DNA from: Hippopus hippopus
Taxonomy: Eukaryota; Mollusca; Bivalvia; Cardiida; Cardiidae
NCBI GenBank assembly: GCA_946811185.2
Contig: OX328112.1
Location: 3,038,001-3,102,000, forward strand
DNA length: 64,000 nucleotides
Direction: 5' to 3'
The notes beneath the pieces are model-generated. The model made no database searches. It was not told where the DNA came from and saw nothing but the letters and a program-made list of their open reading frames with translations. Below, piece by piece: positions 42,816-55,206 of the stretch. Position numbers and translations under genes: made by a program. The stretch's first letter is position 1. Every line of letters begins with the position of its first letter.

Positions 42816-43269
42816 TATTATACCAAGCAAGTTACCTGAATTGCTGAGCCATTAAATCCAATTTGTCTGACAACTGACTAATCTTGATGTAGCATGGTCC
42901 TTGGATATGCAGAAAAATTAAGCAAATGGTTAAAGTTTTGACACAGGTCAGCTACACAATCTGCAGCAGGCTGACCTGTGTCAAAACTATTTGCTTTTGA
43001 TAACTGAAAACTGTACATAAGTGGCACTCTGGCAAAAGGGGAGTTAATACATCTCCATGCAGCATTATACCAAACAAGTCGTCACATAATCATGCATCTC
43101 TAAAATTCATTTCAAATAATAAACCCACTGGATTATGTGGTAGACTGGTCTATGGACATGCGGCAAATTTAACAAAAAGCACAATGTGTTGATGCGGAAA
43201 AGCCTGCACCAATTGCAAAGGCTGACAGCGCCTGCAGATGACATTTTAAACTTGGCTCTGATGATGGAA

Positions 43270-43745
43270 TTTGGCTTAAATTCTCTTAAGAATTCTAAAG
43301 AATTCTCTTTAACTCGGTGGTTATGGTGTTGGCCTTTCCTTTGGGCATTCTAGGTATCAATCCTGCCCAGTCCCTGTATTTCTGCTTTGCATTTGTTCAT
43401 TTGTTACGGACTTTGTTCATAAAAATGGGGCTCATCCGGGATTGGCCATTGAGCCATTAATCCCATTTGTTGTCCAAAAATGTACTTTCTGCCTAATAAA
43501 GGTTCGAGTCATCAATAAATGATGACTTTAAGGGGGTGTATTACGGGAGACTACTCCTTCATGCATGGCTTCATGCTGATTTAAATACAATACCTAACAA
43601 CTGCGTTAGGGAGAATTCTCTTTAGCTCAGTGGTTGTAGTGTTGGCCTTTTGTTAAGGCGTTCTAGGTTCAAATCCTGCCTGGTCCCTGTATTTCTGCTA
43701 TGCATTTATTCATTTGTTTCTTTGTTACAGACTTTGTAAGACATG
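43270..43745 (+). repeat. Dimeric tRNA-headed SINE, plus copy
   Basis: Heads at about 43304 (TTTAACTCGGTGGTTATGG) and 43621 (TTTAGCTCAGTGGTTGTAG) with the body between containing GGGAGACTACTCCTTCATGC. Mirror orientation of 31130-31650. Confidence 0.85.
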
Positions 43746-43853
43746 AGAGAAAGAGATGGTTACCAGAATTTTCTACTTTTTCCACAATGTTTCCACATGC
43801 CAAACTCTGGAGTCTGGATTATGTGCTGGAAAGGTTTTTAGGGCCCATATTCA

Positions 43854-44185
43854 CCAACCGTTCTTAAGAACGTTCTTTGTCTTATTCTCCACAATTTTCT
43901 AAATTTGAATGTAACACATTTTCTGATTGGCTAAACCATTAACTCTTCACCACACAATCCCAACTTTTAACGACCCTGAAGAAGAAGGCTTTTGAAAACA
44001 TTGTGGGAAAAGAAGAAAATGCTGGTAACTAGCATTTTTTTCCTTTTACCACAATATTTTCTACAATTCCAGAGAGAAATTTCATATTTAGTCACATTTA
44101 AAATGTCGTCTGCACGTGCCTTCAATTTGGACAGGTCTAAAATTTTGTCATTTGGTAAAGGGTTAAGAATGGTTGGTGAATATGG
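43854..44185. repeat. Foldback MITE with hairpin MITE replacing its right half
   Basis: Foldback start ATTCACCAACCGTTCTTAAG; a hairpin MITE runs from TTAA at 43939 to TTAA at 44163-44166; then GAATGGTTGGTGAATATGG, the foldback's far end. Confidence 0.88.
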
Positions 44186-44228
44186 ACCCAGTAGAATGAG
44201 AAATCAAATTGTCACAAAGGCAGAAGCA

Positions 44229-45330
44229 TTAACTCTTTACCACACAACAAAATTGTAGACCTGTCCAAATTGAAAGCATCTGCAGATGACATTTTAAACT
44301 TGGCTCTAATGATGGAATTGGCTTAAATTGAAAGAATGGAAAACATGTGAGAAGAGGGAAAAGGATGGTTACCAAAATTTTCTACTTTTCCGACAATGTT
44401 TTCACATGTCCAACTCCACAGGGTCGGGATTGTGTAGTAAAGGGTTAAGTCCCCTTGACACAACATAGGACTCATTTTATTTGCTGGAAAGGTTTTAACT
44501 CTACCAAACGACAAAATTTTAGACTGGTCCAAATTGAAAACATTTGCAGACGACAAAAGAAAAAGGACTTAAATTTTGAAACTTGTTTTGGTAAGGGTAG
44601 AAAAGGCAATAGGCTTCTTTCTCAGGGTCATTAAAAGTCGGGTTCGTGTGGAGAATAAGAATCAAATTCAAACTGTCAGTGAAAGTACCAAACAAAACTC
44701 GACAATAACATACATGTATTTATAACGATATATATAGTGAAGAAATGTTCTTTAGATCATGCGATTGGTCTTTGAAAGGGTATAAAACATACTGGGGAAA
44801 GGGGAAAATGCTGTTACTGACATTTTCTCTTTTTTCTCAATTCTTTGACTCTTTAGTAAATAACAAACTCTAGACATGGCCAGATTGAAGGCACTAAATT
44901 TTGCAAATGACAACCCAAATGTAGATTTCTATTTATGAAAGAGTCTAAATCTTTATCACATGACAAAATTGTAGGCTAGTTCAATTGAAAGCTCTCGCAG
45001 ACAAGTACATACATGTGGCTTTGGAAGGTAGGAAAAACATTGTGGGAAAACGAGAAAATGCTATTAAACAGTATTCTCTCATTTTTACCACAATGTCTTC
45101 AACAAAAGTCTGATTTCTCAGTCTTTAAAATTCATAATCGTGTGGTATAGGTCGAAACATTGAGGAAAAAGGACAAATTGCTGGTTACCAGCTGGTAACA
45201 AAGGATAAAACATTGTGGGAAGAGGACAGAATGCTGGTCACCAGCATTTAATTTTTTTCTCAAAATGTTTTCTCAAGGCTTCTTCCTAAGATTCGTAAAA
45301 GCAATTGTTTTGCAAAAGGCTTTTCTTCAC
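44229..45330. repeat. Run of five hairpin-MITE copies
   Basis: 44229-44448 (full, TTAA ends), 44495-44653 (hairpin deleted), 44760-45155 (two fused degraded copies) and 45170-45330 (two hairpin centres close together). Confidence 0.75.
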
Positions 45331-46140
45331 AGTCATTAACGTCTATTGTTGACTCTTTACAAGATGACAAAATTCTAGACTCTATTGTTTTGATAGCTAG
45401 CCTGGGTTCGAGCCTGATCATTTTTTTTTCCTTGTCTATAGTGTATATTGGGACATTTCTTCTTCACAAATAAGGGATTGTATATAATCGTAAGTTTTTC
45501 CATGTTTTGGGAAGTATTTTATAATTTAGCTGCTAATTGTTTGGATGTTTGAAGATTAAAGCTTTTCAAACTGATGTCATAATATTGTTGAAGGTCAAGG
45601 TAGCATAAATTTTGTCTCCCTTAACTGTTTACCAAACGATAAAATTTTAAACTTGTCCAAATTGGAAGCATTAGCAGACAACAAAGTTAATGTGACTTGT
45701 ACCGGTGAAACCTTGTACTGGTGAAACCCAAGAAAACATGAATATGTGAGCTGTCGCCGTGGTATGACTGAAATAATGTTGAAAGCGGTGTAAAACACCA
45801 TTTAAACAAACAGGTTTTAAAAGTCTTTTTTCCCTCAAAGTAAACAAAAACAAATTCAGTACCAACAATGAATTATTAAATGAAAATCAATTCAGTTGTG
45901 AGTCACCACACTGTCTTATATTTTTTTGCAGAGATTGTATATGTAGATGCTGTCTCTGATCTTGGTCTACTCTCTTCTCTTTGCTACAATTGGTTTCTGT
46001 AAAATAGATTCTCAGAATGTATCAAAAGGGTCCTGCATGAAGGTGTAGTATCGTAATCTGTTCCTAATACACAGTCTTGATGATTTCTCTTGTAGTGATG
46101 GCAGTCCTTTTTTCATACCTACACAAGATAAACATAACAT
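45330..46140. other. Gene-poor stretch with repeat scraps
   Basis: A hairpin-MITE left arm (45618-45705) runs straight into a SINE body (45706-45815). A weak GATC-type core lies near 45940-45975. No gene is seen. Confidence 0.5.
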
Positions 46141-46141
46141 T

Positions 46142-46956
46142 AATTAACTCGTCACCAATCGACAAAATTTTAGACTTGTCCAGTTTGAAAGAATATGTAG
46201 ATAACAAATCTGGTTCAAATCATGAAGTTTTTCTTTGAAAAGATAGAAATCATAGTAGGAAAAGGAGAAAATGCTGGTTCCCAGCATTTTCTCCTTTTCC
46301 CACAATGTTTTCAAAAGGCTTCATCCTCAGGGTCATTGAAACTCAGAATTGTGTGGCAAAGAGTTAAACAATATTCTACATGTATGTCAACCACCATACT
46401 AATATTAGGTTGAATGATTCACTCAATAGTGCAAAAACAGTTGTTCTTCTCTCGAAATATTAAACTGTCAACATGTCAAAAGCCATGTCACATTTCTCAT
46501 AACCAAAATGCGAAAACAGCTCAAAATGACTACTTTGTAAGCAGTGCCCGTAGTATGCATATCATGACTGTAGTTTTAGACAGTGTAGATGGAGATCAGA
46601 CTGATTATAGTATTTACATGTACATTATCCTGTATGTTCGCATAAAATCAACAATGACATTGTAATGTTTACTGACTTAAAGCCCCAAAAGCTGCCATAG
46701 TAATCAAAGCAGGTGTTAATTAAAATGCATTTAACCCTTTCCCAAACAATCCCTGGTTTTCACAGCCCTGAAAAAGAAGCCTTTTCAAAAGATCATGAGA
46801 AAAGGAGAAAATGCTGGTAACCAGCATTTCTCCTTTTCCCACAATGTTTTCTATGCTTCCAGAACAAATTTCAATTTTTGAGTCATGTCAATGCTTTCAA
46901 ATGCAAATGCTTTCAATTTGGACCAGTCTAGAATTTTGTTGTTTGGTAAAGAGTTA
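46142..46956. repeat. Two full hairpin MITEs
   Basis: 46142-46367 (perfect hairpin, TTAA ends) and 46732-46956 (TTAACCCTTTCCCAAACAAT to TTTGGTAAAGAGTTAA). Between them no feature is recognised; the 83-codon frame at 46414 has no family match I know. Confidence 0.85.
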
Positions 46957-47169
46957 AATTATATCATTTAAAAGTATGAAAATTATTGAAGTGGTGATTA
47001 TCTGTTATTGTACAGTCTGTCCAAGTGCTAGTCACTGGCAGAAAATAGTTTTTAAAGTAGGTCCAAAGTTGCCAGGTCGTTCTATCTTAGGTTCTATCTT
47101 ATACCTGACTAGTTACATGTAATTTTCACAATCATTTCCATACTTTTAGAAGGTAGGATTTAATGCATT

Positions 47170-47375
47170 TTAACCCTTAACCTGCAAAATAATTTTAATA
47201 AAACTTTAAAGCCAATAGTAAAATGCAAATGTCACCATTTCAAAGTAATTTTCAGAGGAAAAATAGTTCCTAATTGGACAGTGTAGATCCAAGATCAGAC
47301 TGCATGTTCTTTACTGTCTCATCTTGATCTTCATTGTTCGCAGTGCACATAGCAGCTTAGCAGCCTAAGGGTTAA
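47170..47375. repeat. GACAGTGTAGATC MITE, TTAA at both ends
   Basis: TTAACCCTTAACCTGCAAAA to AGCAGCCTAAGGGTTAA. The core GACAGTGTAGATCCAAGATC and mirror lie at 47278-47340. Confidence 0.88.
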
Positions 47376-47649
47376 CATCCGCTTTGTTTACTTTTGGCAA
47401 CTAGTGGGGCTTTAAACCTTTATCAAAACTTAAGTTTTGACGACCCTTGGAATGAAGGCCTATGAAAACGTAGTTGGTAAAGGAGAACATGCTGGTATTC
47501 AATTTGCACTGAATCTGCTAACAGCTTTGTTTTAATCATTAAATCATATTCCCATTTTGTAAAGTACATGTCCATGTTCCAAAAGGTCCATAGTATATTC
47601 AACCCTTTACCCAATGACAAACTTTTAGACCTGTCAAACTTGAGTTGGT

Positions 47650-47885
47650 TGTATGGTGTTTAACACCGTTTTCAACATTATTTCAGTTATATCGCGGCGG
47701 CCAGTGCACCTATCCATGCTTTCCTGGAGTTTCTGTTACCAGTACTCCACACAATATTCTTTCCAAGCCACTGGCTGCTTTCCCACATAACCATCGTCAA
47801 AACAACAATCAGCGGTGAGAGGAATGAATCCTGTCGCAATTACTATCATCAATCCTTGGAAAGAAATTGGCCGAGCCGTCAAAGT
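47650..47885 (-). repeat. SINE body, minus orientation
   Basis: GTTTAACACCGTTTTCAACA through TGAGAGGAATGAATCCTGTC to AAAGAAATTGGCC; the tRNA head is missing. Confidence 0.78.
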
Positions 47886-47934
47886 TGACAGCATTCACAG
47901 ATGATAATTGAATTTTGGCTCAAATGAAAGAACA

Positions 47935-49105
47935 AGAGGGTCCTAAAAGCACTCACCTAAGTAAAGTTGTCTTGGGTTGATAAAGCTGAAGAGATACTAA
48001 TTGAGATGATGTAAAACAATTGATTGTTAGTCACCTACTTTATGACTGATGTGGCCTATTTTTTACCTTGTCAGAGATATTATCACTGCAAACAGTCTGA
48101 TCATGTTTCATGAGTATCAGACTTAAAATGTGACCTCTATGCATGCACACAAGATTTTTCTAAGATTTGTCCAAGTGACCTAAATTTTGATCCTACATGA
48201 CCAAATTTAGGCCTTGTCTGATATAATTTATCATCTAGATAAACATTCTGACCAATTTTCATAAGCCTGAACTGAACATGTTAGCCCCTAGAGTACGCAC
48301 AAGGTTTTTCTACGATTTGTCCCATTCACTTACTTTTTGACCCAACATGGCCCAATTCAAATTCATACTAAATATCATTAAGAAATTCATACTAAATATC
48401 ATTAAGACCAAAAAAAAACAAAAACTGACCACATTTCATGAGTATCTGGCTGAAAAATAGGCCTCCGGAGAGCACACAAGGTATCTCAAAAAATTGCCCC
48501 AGTGACCTACTATATACCCAAACATGACCCAATTTCAAATTTCTTTAAGGAATTATAAAGACAAACGTAATTACCAAATATCATGAGCATCTGACTGAAA
48601 ACGTGGCCTCTAGAGTGCACACAAGGTTTTACAAAGTTTTGTCCTAGTGACCTACTGTTTAACCCAAATTCATACTTCTTTAAAAAAAATTTTAGACAAA
48701 CTTTCTAACCAACTTTCAAGGGTATCTGACTTCAAATGTGGCCTCTAGAATGCACGCAAGGTTTTTCTAAAAGTCTCAGTGACAAGTGACAAGTTTGAAA
48801 TTGGGTTTGACCTAATATAACCCAGTTTCAAGCTTGTCCAAGATATTATCCAGACAAACATCCTAACCAACTTTCATGAGAATCTGACTGAAAATGTGGC
48901 CTCTATCTAGAGTGCACACAAAGGTTTGACCAAGTGACCTACTGTTTGACCATATATTACCAATTCTACACATGTCCGATATATTACCAAGACAAACATT
49001 CTTACTAATTTTTATGAGAATGTGACTAAAAATGTGGTCTTTAGAGTATACACAAGGTAACTGTTGATGCCTGGATGACAAACATTGTACAATGGACAAC
49101 AGACA
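47935..49105 (-). repeat. 145-bp tandem array element 3, inverted and decayed
   Basis: Reverse-complement units with GAAAATGTGGCCTCTAGAG, ACACAAGGTTTTTCTA and AGACAAACATTCT. About eight units, much more diverged than the two plus-strand arrays; starts AAGAGGGTCCTAAAAGCAC. Confidence 0.85.
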
Positions 49106-49270
49106 TAGCACGATCAAATGAATACATTTATGCCTTTTCAGATGGATGAAAATAAAACTTCAAGCAGTCATTGTATGTCCACATCTATGCAGCCTGATCT
49201 TTGCACTATACCGTCCGCAAAAGTCCCTGATTTTGCCCATTCACTGAAAGAGTTGACCATTAATTTTTTT

Positions 49271-49759
49271 TTAACTCTTTACCAAACCACAAAATTTTTG
49301 ACTGGTCCAAATTGAAAGCACTTGCAGATGACAAAATAAACGTAACTCAAAAATTGAAATTTGTTTCCAGCAGGGTAGAAAACATTGTGGGAAAAGGAGA
49401 AAATGCTGGTTACCAGCATTTTCTCCTTTTTCCACAATGTTTTCAAAAGGCTTCTATCTCGGGGTCGTAAAAACCAGAGATTGTTTGGTAAAGGGTCAAT
49501 TCTATACAAAAAGACAAAATTTCAAACCTCCCTGCTAGACAACATTTTAGACCTCCCCTCACCAAGAGCATTTTTGGCAACAAATAAATGGGACTCAAAA
49601 TTTGAATTTCGTTTTTGAAATGGTAGTAAACGCTCAAAAAGGAAAAAATGCTTTTTACCAGTATTATTATATAACATTTCTCTTTTTTTCCCCCAATGTT
49701 TTCAAAACACTTCTTGCTGAGGGTTGTTAAAACTTGCGATTGTTCCGTAAAGGATTAAT
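49271..49759. repeat. Two hairpin MITEs in tandem
   Basis: 49271-49500 (full, hairpin 49379-49445) and 49515-49759 (diverged, ends TTCCGTAAAGGATTAA). Confidence 0.85.
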
Positions 49760-49963
49760 TAAATCATAATAAAGCTTTTGTAAAAAGCACAGGATGATGG
49801 TGTATTACCAGATCCTTGACTTTTTTTAAAACTAATCTTTCATTTAATAAATGAACTTGTACCTCTTCGTAATCCATCTCTCAATCCCTGGTCCTTTGAA
49901 AATTGATATTTTCACATTAGCTCTTCTGTAGTAAAAATCAAACATTCCGTGTTTGTCTGGTTT

Positions 49964-49990
49964 CTACGAAGTTTCATCATTCTGTTTGAC
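49964..49990 (-). CDS. Unidentified minus-strand gene, terminal exon
   Basis: After TTCTATTTTCAG on the minus strand, phase 0 reads VKQNDETS and TAG. It would end the protein as ...SLKIEVKQNDETS. This is a small terminal exon supported by a good pyrimidine tract and phase only. Confidence 0.4.
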   Translation of the reverse strand, partial: VKQNDETS

Positions 49991-50499
49991 CTGAAAATAG
50001 AAAAAAGAATTAAAGTTAGGAACAAATCACATTCCAAGTGGGTCAAATTTATCATCAGCTGCTTATATGGTTTAATTTACCTTACATTAAAAAAAGCCCT
50101 TTTCCACATGCTAACATATCGTGCACTGTTTCATACTTACTCTAAATCAAACAAGACTGTTCACTTAGCACAGTGTGGCCGCTCAGTGGTTTATGTTTTT
50201 GTAGGCATGTCAATAGCCTGCAATTACCTGTATTACCTGGTGATTCAGATGCTACATCAGGTATGGTTGAAAATATCTTCAGATGTGCCCTGGCATGAGA
50301 GTCTTTAGAAAAGATGCTGGTGAAAGTAATTTAATTGGATCCAGGTTTCTCACCGTCCATGGGATTTAAATGCTGCGACAGTACTGCTATTACCTGCAAA
50401 AACTGCAACAGAAAAAGCATGAGGCCTTATATCTTTTTCTATACACCTGACCATATCGGGAATATTATTGCTGACCAATTCCTAGGCTACAGATGTGGT

Positions 50500-50820
50500 G
50501 ACAGCACTGTGCACAACTGATCTTTCCAAGCCATGGCTGCTTTCCCACATAACCATCGTCGAAACAATGATAAGTGGTGAGAGAGGGATGAATCCTGTTG
50601 CAATGACTTTCGTACAAGAGGAACGAATCCTGTTGCAATGACTTTCGTACAAGAGGAATGAATCCTGTCGCAATGACTTTCGTACAAGAGGAACGAATCC
50701 TGTCGCAATGACTTTCGTACAAGAGGAACGAATCCTGTCGCAATGACTTTAGTACATGAGGAACGAATCCTGTCGCAATGACTTTAGTACATGAGGAACG
50801 AATCCTGTCGCAATCAATTA
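50500..50820. repeat. SINE fragment expanded into a 35-36 bp minisatellite
   Basis: The minus-oriented SINE body (CATGGCTGCTTTCCCACATA) is followed by six units of GAGGAACGAATCCTGTCGCA plus ATGACTTTCGTACAA. The ORFs through it are repeat artefacts. Confidence 0.92.
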
Positions 50821-50829
50821 CTACCTGAC

Positions 50830-52140
50830 GTTTATTAACATAAGAAACATGATAAGGAAGTACTGTAATCCTACAAAAAAAAGGACATGGTTAGAAAACA
50901 AACAAAACACTACCTGAAATCTATATTAGATAAGAAATACATTAAAGAAGTAAAGCTATAAAGAAAATCAAGACATGGTTAGAGAACATAAACAAACACT
51001 ACATGTACTGGATATCTATATTACATAAACACATAAAAAGAAGTAAACATACAAAAAAAGACGTGGTAGGAAAACAAATAACGAATATAAACACTACCTC
51101 ATATCTATATAACATAAACACAATAAAGAAGTAAAGCTAAAAAAAACAGACATGGTAAGAAAACAAATGCAAACACTAACCGAAATCTATATTGCATAAG
51201 AAATACAACAGAGAAGGAAAGCTACATAGAAAAAAAAAAAACAAGCCATGGCTAGAAAACAAACACTACCAGATATCTATATTACATAAGAAACTAAAGA
51301 AAGAAAAAAGGAAAACAAGACATGATTAGAAAATGAACAACACCTTAAATCTATATTAAATCAGAAATGTAAAGACCTACATCTATGTTACATAAGAAAT
51401 ACAATAAAGAAGTAAAGCATCAAAGAAAAATGAAACATGACAGGTTTAGAAAGCTAATACAAAACACCCTGAAATCTATAGATCGATCTATATAACATAT
51501 AAAACACAATAAAGAAATAAAGCTACCAAAAAAACAAGACATGGTTAGTAAACAAATACAAACATTATGTGATATCTATACAAATATAAAAAAAAAGCAA
51601 GTTGCAACCTAAAAAAAACCATGACAGGTTTAGAAAGCTAACCTGAAATCTATATATAACATATAAAACACAATAAAGAAGTAAAGCTACCAAAAAAAAA
51701 AAACAAGACATGGTTAGTAAACAAATAAAAACATGTGATTTCTATACACATATAAGAAAAAAAGCAAGTTTCAAGCAAATATACAAGACAAATACAAACA
51801 ACAACCAACATTTATATCGTATTACAACACAAACATGAAGTACGAGACAAAGACAAACAACAACCAACATTTATATTGAATTACAACACCAACATAAAAG
51901 GAAGAAAAACCTATAATCAAAAACTTACTAAACCTGTCATAAGTTAAACATAAACCACAAGTATTTTCAAAGCACGGTCAAGACAAATATAATAAAAAAT
52001 ACCCTGAATTCTTATGAAACGTAAATACATGAGACAAAGCACATTCAAATAATGGTAAGACATGTATAGACAAAAACTTACTGCAAATTTTATATAAAAT
52101 GTATAAACAAGACCAAGCAACTTTATAGGATGGATATAAA
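50830..52140. repeat. Degenerate A-rich tandem array
   Basis: A recurring loose unit of roughly 80-90 bp (ATCTATATTACATAAGAAAT, ACAATAAAGAAGTAAAGCTA, CAAGACATGGTTAGAAAAC), about 14 copies, almost free of G. No ORF. Confidence 0.8.
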
Positions 52141-52245
52141 TTGAAAAAACTTGAAACTTTTCTTGTCAGAACCCACCTGGTCTTGAGTTATGATAAGAAT
52201 GGTTTCATCCTAGCAAAGAAAAACTGAATGATAAATTCAACCCAC

Positions 52246-52295
52246 CTCTATCTTCAAGCTGTTGTAACAGAGAATTGTCCAGTCCATGTTGACAT
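52246..52295 (-). CDS. Unidentified minus-strand gene, exon 2
   Basis: A 50-nt minus-strand exon between CTTTTCAG and GTGGGT reading (D)VNMDWTILCYNSLKIE. It completes the split codon of the exon at 55206 and ends in phase 0. Short, but its three-way phase agreement with flanking exons makes chance less likely. Confidence 0.5.
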
Positions 52296-52318
52296 CTGAA
52301 AAGTCATAAAATAAACAA

Positions 52319-52529
52319 TTAACCCTTAGGCTGCTAAGCGCGACTCACTGACCTTTAGCAGACACTGTAGATCAAGATCAGACTGCACAGAATATGCAGT
52401 CTGATCTTGGATCTACACTGTCCAATAAGGAGATATTGTTCCCCAAAACACAACTTTGAAATAGCAAGATTTGGATTTTACTATCGAATTGAACATTTTA
52501 TTTTAGTTATTTAGCAGGATAAGGGTTAA
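52319..52529. repeat. GACAGTGTAGATC MITE, best copy
   Basis: TTAACCCTTAGGCTGCTAAG to TTTAGCAGGATAAGGGTTAA, core GTAGATCAAGATCAGACTGC / GCAGTCTGATCTTGGATC. Ends 24 bp right of the unidentified gene's exon 2. Confidence 0.92.
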
Positions 52530-52622
52530 AGGGTAGAAAAATGGAACAAAGTACTGTTATCTCTCAATGTCACCAACAAAATTTCAGACCTGTCCATATA
52601 AAAGTATTTTCAGACAGCAAAT

Positions 52623-52870
52623 TGCGCCATGCTCTGTGAAAAGTTGGTCAAAATCTCTAATGCACCTACTAAACATATTGACCCATGCCAGACTGCATCA
52701 AACATTTTGCTATTTGTCAATTTTACGCAAGTACAGGGATCATTCTACATTATGAGACGCTGTGTTATGAGACAAAATGGATTTTCTGGATCCCCAACTA
52801 TGTGATGGCATGCTTGGTATACTGCATCTCTAACATGCATTTAACTCCCTTTTGCCAGCATGCCACTCAA
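52623..52870. repeat. GAGCCATGCTCTG MITE, diverged
   Basis: GCGCCATGCTCTGTGAAAAG to TTTGCCAGCATGCCACTC. The inner stem is largely lost. Confidence 0.75.
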
Positions 52871-53227
52871 TTATATGTGACTCAATTAAAGAATGTATAA
52901 TGGGAAAGGCTAGAAAAAATTTTGGATATGTATAAAATGTTAGTTAACAGTTTTTTTTTTTTTTTTTTTCAACGTTTTCTTTAATTTTTTTAACAGTGGC
53001 CTTTTTCAAGGTTGAAATCACAAGAGAGTTTGGGTTAGGCTGCCAGTAGTCTGTTTACCGGGATATCTCTAAAGATATTTAAAGTCTAAGTCCAAAATGA
53101 AATTGAATTGCACATGCCTTCTGATACCAGCTGCATAGTTTATCATTAGAATATGATAATTGTAAATGCTGGAAAACATGGTATGATTCAGCAGATCTAC
53201 AACAGGAAGTCAGAATTATACAAATTT

Positions 53228-53460
53228 CAGCCCACCCAGGTAACTCAGTGGTTAGCGCGTCTGACTCGTGACCTGGTGGTTACAAGTTTGAAACCAGATT
53301 GAGGCAAACTTTCATTCCAGCAATTTTTCACCTCTCACCTCTGATGCATGTGAAAAAGCAATCAGTGATGTGGAAAGAAAATTATGTCAGTACTGGCGTG
53401 AGAAAGCCAGGAACATGTGCATAAATCCACTGACTGCTGTCATATGACCTAAGCTGTTAA
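53228..53460 (+). repeat. tRNA-headed SINE (CAGTGGTTAGCGCGTCTGAC)
   Basis: A-box-like GTAACTCAGTGGTTAGCGCG, then GTGACCTGGTGGTTACAAGT, body GAGAAAGCCAGGAACATGTG. Minus copies at 32700 and 60640. Confidence 0.85.
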
Positions 53461-53469
53461 AACAGCTTT

Positions 53470-54220
53470 CAACTCCAATACAAAGTGTGCAAATTTTATT
53501 TACTCACAACTGATATTTATGTATGTTATAACAGCATTAAACCAATAATTTTGTCAAAGAAATATTACTTACATAAGTTAATCTAAAATTGCATTGTTTT
53601 ATTACATAAATACAAGTGGTGGAAAGTTTCTTTGAAAGTGAGTAGAGAGCATTGTGAGACACAAAGAAAATGCTGGTTACCAGCATTCATGTTCTCCTTT
53701 TCCCTTGATGTTTTCATATACTTTCACCATTAGGACCATTTAAACATGGAGATCTGTGCTAAAGACTACAGACAGTATTATGTTCATACATTAATAAACA
53801 TCACTCATTGTATATAAATTGTAGATTATGTTATTGTAAATAGGCCAGGGGCCTAAATACTACAAAAATAAACTGGAACTGGGGAGAAAAAATGGAAATT
53901 GAAAAATATTGCAATAGAAATTCATAGATATGACTATGGTTGGATGCTTAAGTCTTGCTGATCTCATAAAGGAACAATGTGGCAACAGAGGAAATGGCTT
54001 GTGAGGGCAATTTCTCTTTTTGTCACATGTTTTGAGCACTTTTATACATTAGGCCTAAACAATTGAAACAAGCACATTTTTACACAAATTTTGCTCACAA
54101 GTTTTCCCTAAAAATGTGTCTTTTTTTTTTCACATGAAGTTATAGATCTACCTGGCTGTCATTTTTACAGAAAATTCAAAAAGCAGCACTTCTTAGCAGA
54201 GGAAACTAATATTGTCAACT
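53470..54220. other. Non-coding stretch with one hairpin-MITE relic
   Basis: A decayed hairpin MITE at 53620-53770 (GAAAATGCTGGTTACCAGCA). The rest of this region is unassigned. Confidence 0.5.
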
Positions 54221-54224
54221 TATA

Positions 54225-54475
54225 TACGAGTCATACTCTGGCTGAAGGGGGCTTAATGTATCTCTATAATGCATGATACCAAGCAAGTCATCACATGATC
54301 ATGGATCCATAAAGTCTGTTTTGTGTAGTAACTGACTGAATTGTGATGTACACTGGCCCTTTCAGTAGCAGAAAATTGACTACACAGGCTGTAGTCTGCA
54401 TTGAACTACACAGGCTGACCTAGATTGATGCATTTTGCAGATGCATTAACCCCTATTTTCACAGTGCATGGCTCA
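54225..54475. repeat. GAGCCATGCTCTG MITE, diverged
   Basis: GAGTCATACTCTGGCTGAAG to CACAGTGCATGGCTCATG. It lies in the intron of the unidentified minus-strand gene. Confidence 0.78.
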
Positions 54476-55089
54476 TGTAAAACTCAAGGTATTCGATAGA
54501 ACATTAAACATCTGTTTTTTTTTTTCTTTGTGAAATAGGGTTGGGCCAAGAGTCCTGTCAACTTCAAATCGGTCCTTCTCCATCAATACAATTTCAAAAA
54601 AAATTCAACAATGTCATGACTGTGTGCAATTAAATTATTTCTAAAATTAGAATATTACAAAGAACCATCAGTAGATCTAAAAATATCACAAAACAATTAT
54701 TCATAAATGCGGTTTTGGTCAAAGATAAATGGGAAACTTAAGTCCAAAATAAGACCTCCCTGGCTTAATAACCACCTCTATATCGATAAAACTCATGATA
54801 ATCAAAATCATGCATAAGAAAAATTGCAAAATATTTTACGGATTCACTCCGTTTCCATCAATATAGGTCAACTGAACGAATCTGAAAATTCCATTAATTT
54901 ATCTTTTCACTCATAAAACAATGTCACGTCTATATGCATAGAACTATATTATAGTGGTGGGGATTTGCCGGAATAAAGGCTAACTCCCTGTCCTGTCCGA
55001 TCTTGATCTACACCGTCTGCAAAAGCAATTGTTTTTTTACTCTTCTGTCTACTCCAATCTTACTAACAACAAAAAGAATGCAATGTTAC

Positions 55090-55206
55090 CTTTGTAGTAT
55101 GCCACACCTAGAGATGCTGTAAGATTACCCCACAATGTTGACTTCAAGTGCAGTGCATGCGAACATGCCCCTGTCCGGTAAAAAGTCAAATGAAACTGAC
55201 CAACGT
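55090..55206 (-). CDS. Unidentified minus-strand gene, exon 1 of 3 seen
   Basis: On the minus strand, between a GATATTACAG acceptor and GTAACA donor. Two leading bases and 38 codons plus one base read VGQFHLTFYRTGACSHALHL, then KSTLWGNLTASLGVAYYK. There is no stop, and phase fits the exon at 52295. I do not recognise the family. No start codon is present, so the gene begins to the right, but no convincing upstream exon was found. Confidence 0.55.

Noticed and set aside
49949..50308. 119-codon plus-strand ORF MFVWFLRSFIILF.
   Set aside because: AT-rich hydrophobic reading with no family motif or splice context; it overlaps the better supported minus-strand terminal exon.
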